From NCBI RefSeq assembly GCF_009677585.1, contig NZ_WKYV01000043.1:1-31419 (forward strand): a stretch of 31,419 nt of DNA, written 5' to 3'. Below, in pieces: positions 1 through 7,881 of this stretch (positions are counted from its first letter, which is position 1; each line of letters opens with the position of its first letter). A program made the position numbers and the translations under genes. Source of the stretch: Lactonifactor sp. BIOML-A5. Its GTDB lineage: Bacteria; Bacillota; Clostridia; Lachnospirales; Lachnospiraceae. A model generated the notes under the pieces. That model did not search any database, had not been told where the DNA came from, and saw only the letters and a program-made list of their open reading frames with translations.

Positions 1-81
1 TCAAAATGGACGATTAAAAGTTTAATAGGGATAGTATGCGCTTTTTTGGCTATCCGATGGTTTTTGTTTCATAGTAAATAA
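1..81 (+). CDS. C-terminal end of a membrane protein (partial)
   Basis: The first frame is open from the window edge to a TAA at 79-81 and encodes about 26 residues. They contain one hydrophobic stretch (LIGIVCAFLAIRWFLF) followed by a short HSK tail, which looks like a C-terminal transmembrane helix. It is convergent with the minus-strand gene that ends at 126. Only the end is visible, so the family cannot be named, and the reading could be chance in AT-rich DNA. Confidence 0.35.
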   Translation, partial: SKWTIKSLIGIVCAFLAIRWFLFHSK

Positions 82-125
82 GCCAAGGGATTTTCAGTTA
101 AGTAAACCTCTCAGCTATGTAAAAA

Positions 126-1439
126 TTATTGTTTTGTTAATCTTTCTTCATTTTCGTACATTTCATAAAATATACTAATTCCATTCCGTATATAATCAGA
201 TAGCTCTTTCTTTTTATCCAAACCAACTAAATATTTTACGAAGGTCTTTTTCTCCTCCAATGATTTTCCTATGGTATCACTACTTAAGTTTAGCATTAAC
301 GACAAATTCTGATTAAATGTTTTTGTTGGATCATATCTATTTTTATTCGCAAATAATTGGGTAATGATATCAATTACAGTTACTACATTGTTTTCCTCAA
401 ATCCAAGTAACTGTACAATATCTATTTTTTCTTCATCATATTTCTTCAATTTGGCGTGAAGTGAATCAACTTCACGTTTCAAGATATTGATAGATAAAAC
501 CATTGTTGACATTATCATTTCAATCCTACTTACAAAAACTTTCCACAATTCAACAGTCATATCTTGTGGTTGAATAGTAACAAAAGCAGCTTTTTTATTA
601 TCATCAAGAGAGTATACACCAAAAGAAGTTTCCGACTTACTTCCATCAACATGATATAAGTAAAGTTCAAAAAACAATATATTTTGAGTTAAAGAACTAA
701 CATCCGGAGATTTGCAAATTTTCACTCTATATGAAATTGTTTTCCATAAGTCAAAAACCACATATCTATACCCATCAATATCATCATATTGAAAAAAAGC
801 ATTTGTTCCTACTTCTGAAAGCTGGTCAATCGCAGTATAGTAGTTTCCATCAATTATAATATCAACTGGACAAACTTCACTTTTACCCAATATATAATTC
901 ACTATTTCACTATTTTCCTTTATGAGTTCTTCTATATGGTTCACATAACAGTACCATTCATAAGCCATTTTAGCTACGCTATGAACTGCATAAAATCCAA
1001 GAAAATTATCAGAAGAAACCGTTTTATGAATCGTAACATCACTTATATTAACGGTAGAAATGTCTTGTCCCTTACTAATTTTCTCTATCTTTGGCATAGG
1101 TGCCATTATAACTTTTTTTCCGTCATCATCAAATCCAGACACAACATTTTTAGGAGCATATAGTGCTTCCCTTGTACTAATTTTTACATTATGCATCTCT
1201 GTTCCATCTACTGATATATCTGCCATATACTGAATAGGTTTTCCGTCACGTGTAGAAAAACCCAAGTGATTCCTAAAAAAGTCTAAGTCACCAACAAATT
1301 TTTTTTCGTAATTATCGTTAGTTAACGCATTATGCGTTTTACATACAAAAGATTTAGTTAACTTTGCACCTGTAATTGCATATGTGATTATATCAGATGA
1401 GGTAAGTTCTGTTTCTGAATTACAATAAATACATTTCAT
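126..1439 (-). CDS. HNH-like zinc-knuckle protein of unknown function
   Basis: This is a 437-residue protein. The start is supported by GGAG eight bases before the ATG. Residues 3-37 hold a CxxC pair and then a C-x2-H-N pair, the spacing of HNH_5-type nucleases. At the position where that family usually has Glu-His there is Ser-Asp (LTSSDII), so the fold may bind zinc without cutting DNA. The rest is a long domain I do not recognise, with a short charged helical stretch near residues 315-345. It is AT-rich like the left edge of the window. It may belong to a mobile or defence region because it sits beside a KilA-N gene, but that is inference. No membrane segment or signal peptide is seen. Confidence 0.6.
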   Translation of the reverse strand: MKCIYCNSETELTSSDIITYAITGAKLTKSFVCKTHNALTNDNYEKKFVGDLDFFRNHLGFSTRDGKPIQYMADISVDGTEMHNVKISTREALYAPKNVVSGFDDDGKKVIMAPMPKIEKISKGQDISTVNISDVTIHKTVSSDNFLGFYAVHSVAKMAYEWYCYVNHIEELIKENSEIVNYILGKSEVCPVDIIIDGNYYTAIDQLSEVGTNAFFQYDDIDGYRYVVFDLWKTISYRVKICKSPDVSSLTQNILFFELYLYHVDGSKSETSFGVYSLDDNKKAAFVTIQPQDMTVELWKVFVSRIEMIMSTMVLSINILKREVDSLHAKLKKYDEEKIDIVQLLGFEENNVVTVIDIITQLFANKNRYDPTKTFNQNLSLMLNLSSDTIGKSLEEKKTFVKYLVGLDKKKELSDYIRNGISIFYEMYENEERLTKQ

Positions 1440-1578
1440 GATAATATCTCCGTTCTATTTATTTCACTTCATTCCAAAAATCTTCCCATATATTTTCTAT
1501 TGCAATTTTATCACACGTTAGAAATTCTTTCTATCTCTCCAATTTAATAAAGTGATGTCAAAAACGAATTTATTTCAC

Positions 1579-1607
1579 TTGACTCATCTTATACTTTTTT
1601 GTAAACT
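1579..1607 (+). promoter_or_regulatory. Sigma-70-type promoter for the tRNA-like RNA
   Basis: TTGACT at 1579-1584 and TAAACT at 1602-1607 are separated by 17 bases, the canonical spacing. Initiation would fall near 1614. The only things downstream before a strong terminator are the tRNA-like segments and a tiny reading frame, so the promoter appears to serve a non-coding or leader RNA. Confidence 0.6.
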
Positions 1608-1613
1608 GTAAAT

Positions 1614-1871
1614 GTACATTAAGTTAGCAACAGGTCTTGGTTCGATTCCAAGTATCGCTACCATAATAGGATTACTGTTTAATTCTATCGTTTCAGGTCT
1701 AATCTATGATACATTTAAATTTGTGTTGATGGAGGGAACAGATACTATGAAAGAAATCTTATTTTTAGGTCTAGGTGGTTGCGGCGATATAGTGTAAAGG
1801 TAGCACGTAGTTAATAAGCACTACCCTAGACCTCCAATTATTCTGAGAACTCCATGCGGAGTTCTCTTTTA
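1614..1871 (+). ncRNA. Circularly permuted tRNA-like RNA, about 257 nt
   Basis: Bases 1636-1652 form a perfect T arm (CTTGG, loop TTCGATT, CCAAG). They are followed by the acceptor strand TATCGCT (1653-1659), a discriminator A and an encoded CCA (1661-1663). About 120 bases later GGCGATA (1783-1789) pairs with that acceptor strand over seven positions, one of them G-U. It is followed by TA and a D arm (GTGT, AAAGGTA, GCAC; 1792-1806), then an anticodon-like hairpin GTAGT/ACTAC (1807-1811 with 1820-1824). All four cloverleaf helices are therefore present, but the order is permuted at the variable loop. A further 9-bp helix joins 1767-1775 to 1825-1833. The hairpin loop is eight bases without a convincing U33, so no anticodon can be assigned. 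GGAGGG at 1731 precedes a 16-codon frame (1747-1797) that ends inside the D arm. Alternatives are a relic of two tandem tRNA genes or a tRNA-derived regulatory RNA. Confidence 0.55.
1845..1870 (+). terminator. Rho-independent terminator of the tRNA-like RNA
   Basis: GAGAACTCC (1845-1853) and GGAGTTCTC (1858-1866) form a perfect 9-bp stem with the loop ATGC, followed directly by TTTT. It lies just after the 9-bp outer helix of the tRNA-like RNA and would define its 3' end. Confidence 0.8.
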
Positions 1872-1960
1872 TATTTTCTTATGAAATTAGCCACATCAGC
1901 ACTCACGCCGGCACCGCCTTTTTTCAGTCAGTTCGCTATAAAACCCCTGCCTTTTTTGCC

Positions 1961-1996
1961 CGATTTTTCCCTCGATTTTTCCCTCGATTTTTCGCT
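1961..1996. repeat. Three tandem 12-bp repeats
   Basis: CGATTTTTCCCT occurs at 1961-1972 and 1973-1984, and a third copy with one change (CGATTTTTCGCT) at 1985-1996. The array lies in the non-coding stretch between the RNA terminator and the KilA-N gene. A plus-strand frame runs through it, but it is low-complexity and has no ribosome site. The array could be an iteron-like protein-binding site or simple slippage. The rest of the 1872-2163 gap shows only a 9-bp stem-loop (2100-2129), which is AT-flanked and weak as a terminator. Confidence 0.6.
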
Positions 1997-2163
1997 AAAA
2001 ATCACTATATCTTGTGATTTAACCCCTCTATTTTCCTTTCAAACCACAATTCCGCATCATTATTACCGACTCGACATGCCTTGAGGAGACAATAAGTATG
2101 CTGCCAAGACCTAACAGTTCCTTGGCGGCAACACATCTTCCGTCATAAATGAGACCTATTCAT

Positions 2164-3009
2164 CTATTTTTCTTCAAGCTTTTTAATGGTATCTGTATTG
2201 ATTTGTTCTATGGTTTTCAATTGTCTGATTGCCAATTCATTTAGCAATTTTAATCGCTCCCCCTGCGGCTTTCCTTGCTCAATTAGAATAGCATTATAGC
2301 TTTCCATATTAGACAAGACAAGTAGCTGGTTTAGTGTAGCATCATCTCGCATATTGCCAGCTTTACCGGGGTTTTGCTCTCGCCATTCTTTTGCGGTAAT
2401 ACCAAATAATGCAACATTCAGCACATCTGCTTCACTGGCGTAAGTAACGGATATCTGATACGGCGTCAGCTGCGGCGGAATAAGATTCCCCTTAATTGCA
2501 TCTGTGTGAATTCTGTAATTCAGTTTTGCAATTTCACGGTTTAAATTCCAATTTAATGAAAGGCGGCTACTATCATCACTTTTCAATCGTTGATAGTCTT
2601 TAATGATATACAATTCAAACTCAGGGGAAAGCCATGCTGCAAATTTTAATGCAATATCTTTATGTGCAAAAGTTGCAGCATATCTTCCTTGCTTTGAGGT
2701 CATTCCAATTGCAGCTGTCGTTTCAATCCAACGCTTCGGTGTAAGCACAAAAGCATTACGACCTGCTTCTCGGTCAATTCCCTCGAATTCGAGGGAATTG
2801 AAATCAGGGTTATGTATTCGCTCCCAAATCCCCAAATATTCAACTGTGTTACGATTACGCATCCAATTATTAATCACATCACTTGGATAATCTGCATTTT
2901 TATAGCGTGCAATATCCGTCAATGATAAAAATTCATCTTGAAAATTATGTGTATATATGGTTATATCTACACCTTTAGCATGAATAGTTTCTTTTACAGG
3001 CTTTTTCAT
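2164..3009 (-). CDS. KilA-N domain antirepressor-like protein
   Basis: This is a 281-residue protein. The ATG at 3009 was chosen over an upstream frame extension because GAGAGGAAA lies eight bases before it. Residues of about 20-150 carry the KilA-N signature: a LTDIARYKN-like opening, a conserved Glu-Ala-Gly turn, WIETTAAIGMTSKQGRYAAT, then AWLSPEFELYIIKDYQRLK. KilA-N proteins are DNA-binding antirepressors of phages and other mobile elements. The C-terminal half is helical and variable, as usual in bacterial members. A perfect 28-bp palindrome lies inside the conserved domain (see findings). The gene lies just beyond the recombinase end of the mobile element, so it may belong to that element or to a neighbouring prophage relic. 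Confidence 0.85.
   Translation of the reverse strand: MKKPVKETIHAKGVDITIYTHNFQDEFLSLTDIARYKNADYPSDVINNWMRNRNTVEYLGIWERIHNPDFNSLEFEGIDREAGRNAFVLTPKRWIETTAAIGMTSKQGRYAATFAHKDIALKFAAWLSPEFELYIIKDYQRLKSDDSSRLSLNWNLNREIAKLNYRIHTDAIKGNLIPPQLTPYQISVTYASEADVLNVALFGITAKEWREQNPGKAGNMRDDATLNQLLVLSNMESYNAILIEQGKPQGERLKLLNELAIRQLKTIEQINTDTIKKLEEK
2774..2801. repeat. Perfect 28-bp palindrome inside the KilA-N gene
   Basis: TCAATTCCCTCGAA at 2774-2787 is followed immediately by its exact reverse complement at 2788-2801, with GAATTC at the centre. It encodes residues FNSLEFEGI in the KilA-N domain. It could be a protein-binding operator, a recombination or nicking site, or an mRNA hairpin. Confidence 0.9.
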
Positions 3010-3105
3010 AGTGATTTTCCTCTCATGTTTATTCGCTAATCTACACACTTTATTTTATATCTTTTTTTGCCTTATTACAACATCAACCTTCTTGTTCTAA
3101 TAATT

Positions 3106-3190
3106 GCAAAGACTAAAGCCCTCGACACGCACCAAAGGCTTTAGTCTTAGCAATCACAGCATAGGAGTGGGGAACACCCCCACTCCTATT
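3106..3190. repeat. Two adjacent inverted repeats at the recombinase end of the element
   Basis: The first pairs GACTAAAGCC (3111-3120) with GGCTTTAGTC (3137-3146) and extends to about 14 of 15 paired bases. The second pairs ATAGGAGTGGGG (3161-3172) with CCCCACTCCTAT (3178-3189), a perfect 12-bp stem with a 5-base loop and TTTTA on the plus side. They lie directly after the stop of the last recombinase gene, so they may act as a bidirectional terminator. The element end should lie nearby, but no attachment core can be defined from one sequence. Confidence 0.6.
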
Positions 3191-3197
3191 TTACTGC

Positions 3198-4850
3198 CTA
3201 TTCATAGTAGTCTACTTCCTGTTTCACCACAATCCCCGAGTGGAATTGTATCTCCAGCCTCATGCCCTTATGCACTTTGATGGAGGATATGAGCCGTTTT
3301 ACAAGGTCTTGGTCGAACTCTCGCACCTGTGGGTTTACTGTAGTAATCGCTTTGTCCAGCTGATCCACACGCTCCTTATAGTTTTCCGCCTGTTTCTGTG
3401 CCTGCACCATTTGGATTTTTGCTGTTTTCAGTTCATTTATCTGCTCGAATAGCTGCTTATATTCCGCATCAAAATCCTCGCTGACAGCTCCTTGCTTTGC
3501 GTTATTTTCTATGAGTACCAGCATTTGCTGTTGCAGCTTTTCTATCTGCTCGTCATATTCCGTTGTAACTCCTTGAGTACTGTAGCTGCCGATGACTCTG
3601 ATGACATTTTCTCGGAAGGTGCCTATAAATTCACCTGTATTTTCCACCACACTGTTTATCGCTGTCATGATGGCATCGTGGAGCTGTTCCTCTTTTAAGG
3701 TCGGTGAGTTCTGACATCTTGATTTTTTGCCTTGTTTAAGCCTATCTTCACATCGCCACACTGCTGATTTTTCACCGTATTTGCTCCATATCTGCCTGCG
3801 GTAGGCGTGTCCACATTCCGCACAGACCATGAGGTCGGTCAGTATGTATTTGGAGCTGTATTTGCTTTTTTCTTTTTCCTCTTTGCTTTTCTTTCGGGTT
3901 ACCGCCGCTTTATTCAGGGATGCTCTACGGAGTTTTTCCTCCTGCACCTGATGGAACAGCTCCTTGGGTATGATAGCTTCATGATTATCTTCGATATAGT
4001 ACTGTCTGACATAGCCGTCATTTTTGACCTTTTTCTTGGTGAGAAAATCTACGGTATAGGTTTTCTGCATACAGGCATCCCCACACAGCTTCTCGTTTGA
4101 GAGCATTTTGTCTATGGTTCCTGGGTGCCAGTGGTCAAGACCTGTCACTGTTTTAATGCCATCTCGCTGCAATCCTCGGGCGATGTTGATGATACTGCTG
4201 CCCTCCAGATATTCTCGGAAAATCCGCTTGACGATGACTGCTTCTTCCGGCACTATCACAAGGTTTCCGTCCTCGTCTTTGGTGTAGCCTAAAAATTTCT
4301 TGTGGTTGACAGATATCTGACCATTTTCAAATCTTCTTGTTAATCCCCATCTGGTATTCTCGCTGATGTTACGGCTTTCCTCCTGTGCTTGGCTGCTTAG
4401 AATGGTGATGAGCAGCTCGCCACCGCTTTCCATTGTATTCACGCCCTCTTTTTCGAAGATGACGGGGATACTTTTCTCTTTCAGCTTTCGGATATTCTGC
4501 AGGGCATCTACTGTATTTCTTGCGAATCTGCTGACCGATTTGGTAAGCACTAAGTCTATTTTTCCTGCAAGGCAGGCATCTATCATGGCATTGAAGTCAT
4601 CTCGCTTATTGGTCTGCGTGGCACTTTTTCCGTCGTCAGCGAATATACCGGCGCACTTCCAGTTGGGGTTGCTGTTTATTTTATTGGTATAGTAATCTAC
4701 CTGAGCTTCGTAGCTACCCTCCTGCTGTTCCAGCAAGGTGCTTACTCGGCAGTAGGCGGCTACACGCAAGGTTTTCTGCTCTACTCGAAGCTGTTTATCA
4801 TATTTCATCTGTGGCGGTATAATCGCCACATTCTTTTTCTGTACTGCCAT
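3198..4850 (-). CDS. Large serine recombinase (third gene of the trio)
   Basis: This is a 550-residue site-specific recombinase that should cut and rejoin element ends through a phosphoserine link. The N-terminal resolvase domain has the nucleophile in YCRVST (Ser about 37) and the arginine-rich SVSRFARN motif. A recombinase domain follows (about 160-270), then a zinc ribbon with CAECGHAYRR and a second Cys pair (about 345-385), and a long coiled coil near 420-510. The ATG at 4850 is preferred over one at 4859 because AAAGGA lies eight bases upstream. The start overlaps the end of the preceding gene by 53 bases, which suggests translational coupling. The length matches TndX/TnpX-type enzymes. 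It lies closest to the presumed element end. Confidence 0.9.
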   Translation of the reverse strand: MAVQKKNVAIIPPQMKYDKQLRVEQKTLRVAAYCRVSTLLEQQEGSYEAQVDYYTNKINSNPNWKCAGIFADDGKSATQTNKRDDFNAMIDACLAGKIDLVLTKSVSRFARNTVDALQNIRKLKEKSIPVIFEKEGVNTMESGGELLITILSSQAQEESRNISENTRWGLTRRFENGQISVNHKKFLGYTKDEDGNLVIVPEEAVIVKRIFREYLEGSSIINIARGLQRDGIKTVTGLDHWHPGTIDKMLSNEKLCGDACMQKTYTVDFLTKKKVKNDGYVRQYYIEDNHEAIIPKELFHQVQEEKLRRASLNKAAVTRKKSKEEKEKSKYSSKYILTDLMVCAECGHAYRRQIWSKYGEKSAVWRCEDRLKQGKKSRCQNSPTLKEEQLHDAIMTAINSVVENTGEFIGTFRENVIRVIGSYSTQGVTTEYDEQIEKLQQQMLVLIENNAKQGAVSEDFDAEYKQLFEQINELKTAKIQMVQAQKQAENYKERVDQLDKAITTVNPQVREFDQDLVKRLISSIKVHKGMRLEIQFHSGIVVKQEVDYYE

Positions 4851-5769
4851 TAGGCTCATCCTTTCGTTTGTATTCTAAAATTTCGCTGAATTTCAGTCCA
4901 TTGATAAATTCTGTTTCTATTTTTCCATCTTTGTAGATGGTGATTTTCTTGATAATCTGCACCATCAGTTCTTCATTAAAATCTGCCAGTTCATGGATTT
5001 CCTCTATGCTCTCCCTAATCCTTTGGGTAGCATATTGGTAATCATCAATTTTTGAAGCTTTGTAGGTAAGCTCTGCTCGTTTGAAGATAAGCGATGCAAG
5101 GTCTGGCGAGGAAAACTGCTCTTGTTCCTCCAATTCCTCAATTTGCACCTCTACCTCTCTTAGCTCCATATCCTTTTTCATAGGTTCTTTACGATAGGGC
5201 TTATCCAGCAGATTTCTTTTATGAAGCAGTTTATTGATTGCCGATGTAACAACAGCCTTTATTTCATCCTCAGTATAGAAAAGATTTCTGCATACGACTC
5301 TGTTATTATAAATATACTTTTTGCATTTCCAGCGTACCTTTTCCTGCGGCTTACCGCAGTGTTCCACATATTTGCGGTATGGTTCTCCGCACTCTCCGCA
5401 AAATATCCTGTTTGTAAAAGCATGGTGGTTATTCATACTGTTAAGCTGTGCCGTTCTCCCTAACTGTGCCGTTTTTTGCTGTCGTTTTTCCTGTGCATGA
5501 TGGAACAGTTCCTTGGTGATAAGTGGGGGATAAAGGTCATCACCCACGTACTTGATGTTTTGCAGGATTTTCCCCACTGCACCATGCGTCCAGTTGGTTT
5601 TATTGTTGGCATTGGGTACATTATTTTCTTTCAGCTCTTTTGAGATGGAAAGTATAGATTTTCCATTTACATATTCGCTGTAAATTTTCTTTACAGTAGC
5701 TGATTTTTCCTGTTCAATCTGAATTTTGCCATCTACCATTTTATATCCAATCGGTAAGTGTGTTTGCAT
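4798..5769 (-). CDS. Serine-recombinase-like protein lacking the catalytic domain
   Basis: This 323-residue protein begins directly with the recombinase domain (LPIGYKMVDGKI; Ser-Ile repeat helices), followed by a zinc ribbon with CGECGEPYRK and CKK...CR (about 120-165) and a Glu-rich coiled coil (about 195-265). The resolvase domain with the serine nucleophile is absent. The start is real: the preceding gene ends AGGGGGTAA and that sequence serves as its ribosome site, nine bases before the ATG. The gene is therefore an ordinary operon member, not a random truncation. It could be an accessory DNA-binding subunit or a directionality factor that pairs with the two full-length enzymes through the coiled coil. 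That role is inference. Confidence 0.85.
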   Translation of the reverse strand: MQTHLPIGYKMVDGKIQIEQEKSATVKKIYSEYVNGKSILSISKELKENNVPNANNKTNWTHGAVGKILQNIKYVGDDLYPPLITKELFHHAQEKRQQKTAQLGRTAQLNSMNNHHAFTNRIFCGECGEPYRKYVEHCGKPQEKVRWKCKKYIYNNRVVCRNLFYTEDEIKAVVTSAINKLLHKRNLLDKPYRKEPMKKDMELREVEVQIEELEEQEQFSSPDLASLIFKRAELTYKASKIDDYQYATQRIRESIEEIHELADFNEELMVQIIKKITIYKDGKIETEFINGLKFSEILEYKRKDEPNGSTEKECGDYTATDEI

Positions 5770-5775
5770 TTTGTT

Positions 5776-7368
5776 TTACCCCCTTGTAATTATTTCTGTC
5801 AGTTCAAGGCTATTAATCAGTCGGAAGGTGATATCTCCGTTATTTCCGATTAACACCTTGTCTACGGTATGGATAAATAATTCCTCTTGATATTCCTCCA
5901 TAATGACAGGGTTATATTTAATAATTTGCAGCAGCCTGTTTGTGCCATCAATTTCTTTTTCATATCCGTTATCATCAAGCAAGGCATTTCGCCGTTTCTT
6001 GTATTCTTCGATTTGGACATTCAGAGTATTTTGCTGTTCCATAAAAATAGCAGAGTCTATATATCCCTTTTGCACAACTCTGCTTAGGATACGACTCTGC
6101 TCTGTTAATTCCGTTATTTTATTATTCAGCTCAAAAATCTGCACTTCCTGCTCTTGGCTGGTTCTGAGACTTTTTAGTGATTCCAAGAGGGGATAGAGGA
6201 TTTCGCTGTAGTTGCTGACCAGCTTATTCCACATGGTAAGATAGGCATTCTTGATAATGTCCTCTCTCACTGCTTTCATTTTGCACTTTTTGATGTTCTC
6301 AATGTGAGTAATACAAGACCATTGTATTTTCTCGTAGGGTTTGCCGATATAAATTTTTTGCCTGCGAAATATTCCGCCGCATTCTTTGCAGATAATTTTG
6401 CTGCTGAATTCATAGCGATTTTGATATTTTCCGCTATCATCCACGCCCATCTGTATTCTGCGGTAGGCATAGATTTCTCGCACTCTTTCTGCCTGCTGCT
6501 GTGTGATAATTGCTGGGTGGTTTTCTTTGATAGAATACATTGGCAGTTCGCCATTATTTCGCTTTTTGGTAAAGGGAAGTACCTCTGTCGTATAGGTTTT
6601 CTGCATAAGCAGCTCACCCTCATAGATGGGATTTTGCAAAAGCTCCTTTACCACGCTGTCATTCCATTTTTGTGCATTGCGGATGGTGGGAATGTTATCA
6701 CGGTTTAATTCTTTTGCAATGGTGTAACTACCTTTTCCTGCGAGATATTCATTGAAAATCCTGCGTATGATTTCTGCTTCATCCTCTTTTATGATAAGCT
6801 CGCCATCTTCATCCTTGGTGTATCCATATGCCACACATCCGATATTAAAGCTGCCATCTTGGAAGCGTTTTTGGATGCCCCAGCGGTTATTGGTAGAAAT
6901 ACTTTCCGATTCGCCCTGTGCGATGGAGCTTAAAATGGTCAGCATTTGCTCACTCTGCTCTGACATGGTATTGATATTTTCCTTTTCAAAAAATACCGCT
7001 ATGCCAAGTGCTTTCAGCTTTCGGATGGTTTCTATACTGTCTACCGTATTTCTGGCAAACCTTGTGACGGATTTGGTGATAATCATATCGATATTACCTT
7101 TTTCGCATTCCTTTATCATCCGTAAAAATTCATCACGATTTTTCACCTTGGTTGCCGTTTTCGCTTCGTCCGCAAAAATGCCGACATACTCCCAATCTTC
7201 TCGACCTTGAATATACTGCTGATAATATTCTGTCTGTGCCACATAGGATGTATGCTGCTTTGCTGAATCGGTACTGACTCGGCAATAGGCACATACCTTT
7301 TTCTTCGGCCGTAGTTCTCCAAGAACCTTTTGCCTGATTGGTTCAATGGTTTTCACTTTTTTTATCAT
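5776..7368 (-). CDS. Large serine recombinase (first gene of the trio)
   Basis: This is a 530-residue recombinase. The start at 7368 is set by AGGAGG eight bases before the ATG; the open frame extends further upstream but without a ribosome site. The catalytic domain has YCRVST (Ser about 32) and SVTRFARN. It is followed by a recombinase domain (about 165-280), a zinc ribbon (CKECGGIFRRQ, then a second Cys pair), and a coiled coil of Glu- and Leu-rich residues near 410-480. It is 6 bases from the catalytic-domain-less gene and in the same operon. Sequence differs clearly from the third recombinase, so they are diverged paralogues rather than a recent duplication. Confidence 0.9.
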   Translation of the reverse strand: MIKKVKTIEPIRQKVLGELRPKKKVCAYCRVSTDSAKQHTSYVAQTEYYQQYIQGREDWEYVGIFADEAKTATKVKNRDEFLRMIKECEKGNIDMIITKSVTRFARNTVDSIETIRKLKALGIAVFFEKENINTMSEQSEQMLTILSSIAQGESESISTNNRWGIQKRFQDGSFNIGCVAYGYTKDEDGELIIKEDEAEIIRRIFNEYLAGKGSYTIAKELNRDNIPTIRNAQKWNDSVVKELLQNPIYEGELLMQKTYTTEVLPFTKKRNNGELPMYSIKENHPAIITQQQAERVREIYAYRRIQMGVDDSGKYQNRYEFSSKIICKECGGIFRRQKIYIGKPYEKIQWSCITHIENIKKCKMKAVREDIIKNAYLTMWNKLVSNYSEILYPLLESLKSLRTSQEQEVQIFELNNKITELTEQSRILSRVVQKGYIDSAIFMEQQNTLNVQIEEYKKRRNALLDDNGYEKEIDGTNRLLQIIKYNPVIMEEYQEELFIHTVDKVLIGNNGDITFRLINSLELTEIITRG

Positions 7369-7447
7369 CGGATGTCCTCCTTTCCCAGAGGATACCCCTC
7401 TGTTAGTAACACACAATACCACAAGCTTTTCTATATAGCTAGTGTTT

Positions 7448-7660
7448 TTACACATATACTTTTTGAAGTGCCGGAGAGAAGGATTGGCGATTTAGTGCAT
7501 CAATTTGTGCATATTCAACATCAGATACAATCCCTCTGCGTTTCAGTATCTCAAGCAATTTTAGCGACATTTTATATTCCACTTCTTTTGCTGACTGCAC
7601 CATATCCATTCGGTGTTCCTCGGCAATATCTGCACCTATTTTCATAATATCTAAACTCAT
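7448..7660 (-). CDS. Small SHOCT-like protein before the recombinases
   Basis: This is a 70-residue, mostly helical protein. The ATG at 7660 has GGAGGGG five bases upstream. Its start overlaps the stop of the preceding gene in an ATGA, so translation is probably coupled. The C-terminal part (LEILKRRGIVSDVEYAQI) resembles the SHOCT short C-terminal helix pair, which often ends with a Leu-x2-Gly-x-Ile-(T/S)-x2-Glu-(F/Y) pattern. Function is unknown. Its position directly ahead of the serine recombinases suggests a role in regulating integration or excision. Confidence 0.7.
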   Translation of the reverse strand: MSLDIMKIGADIAEEHRMDMVQSAKEVEYKMSLKLLEILKRRGIVSDVEYAQIDALNRQSFSPALQKVYV

Positions 7661-7881
7661 AATAACCCCTCCAATCCAATACACTTTATTTTCTTAATAT
7701 CACAAAAATAGGGACTGCTCTTTTCGTTTTTGCCCTGCACCCATAATAACTGTGAAGGGAAATAGTTTAGAGCAATCCCCATTGCTTCTAACATTAAGAT
7801 TTTTCTTCTGCACTTAATTCGACACAACTTCCCAAGTGCTAATGGCGATTTCATAAACCGAAAGTGGCTGGCTTTCGTCAT
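7657..7881 (-). CDS. Small basic protein of unknown function
   Basis: This 74-residue protein has a very good start: GGAGGTG lies eight bases before the ATG at 7881. It is rich in Lys and Arg and contains three Cys residues, two of them in a KLCRIKCRRK stretch. The gene overlaps its neighbours on both sides with ATGA junctions. I recognise no family. A small DNA-binding or regulatory protein of the element is possible. Confidence 0.55.
   Translation of the reverse strand: MTKASHFRFMKSPLALGKLCRIKCRRKILMLEAMGIALNYFPSQLLWVQGKNEKSSPYFCDIKKIKCIGLEGLL

Noticed and set aside
1612..1797. A 61-codon plus-strand frame across the tRNA-like halves
   Set aside because: It has no ribosome site at its first ATG, and its sequence is explained by the tRNA T arm, CCA and D arm. 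Only the short inner frame at 1747 has a ribosome site.
1614..1871. tmRNA (ssrA), including the two-piece permuted form
   Set aside because: In permuted tmRNA the tag-coding part precedes the CCA end; here only about 20 bases precede the T arm, and no tag or pseudoknot pattern is seen.
1854..2084. A 76-codon plus-strand frame
   Set aside because: Low complexity from the 12-bp repeats, begins inside the terminator hairpin, no ribosome site.
2098..2148. A 16-codon plus-strand frame with AGGAG ahead
   Set aside because: Very short, overlaps a stem-loop, isolated among minus-strand genes.
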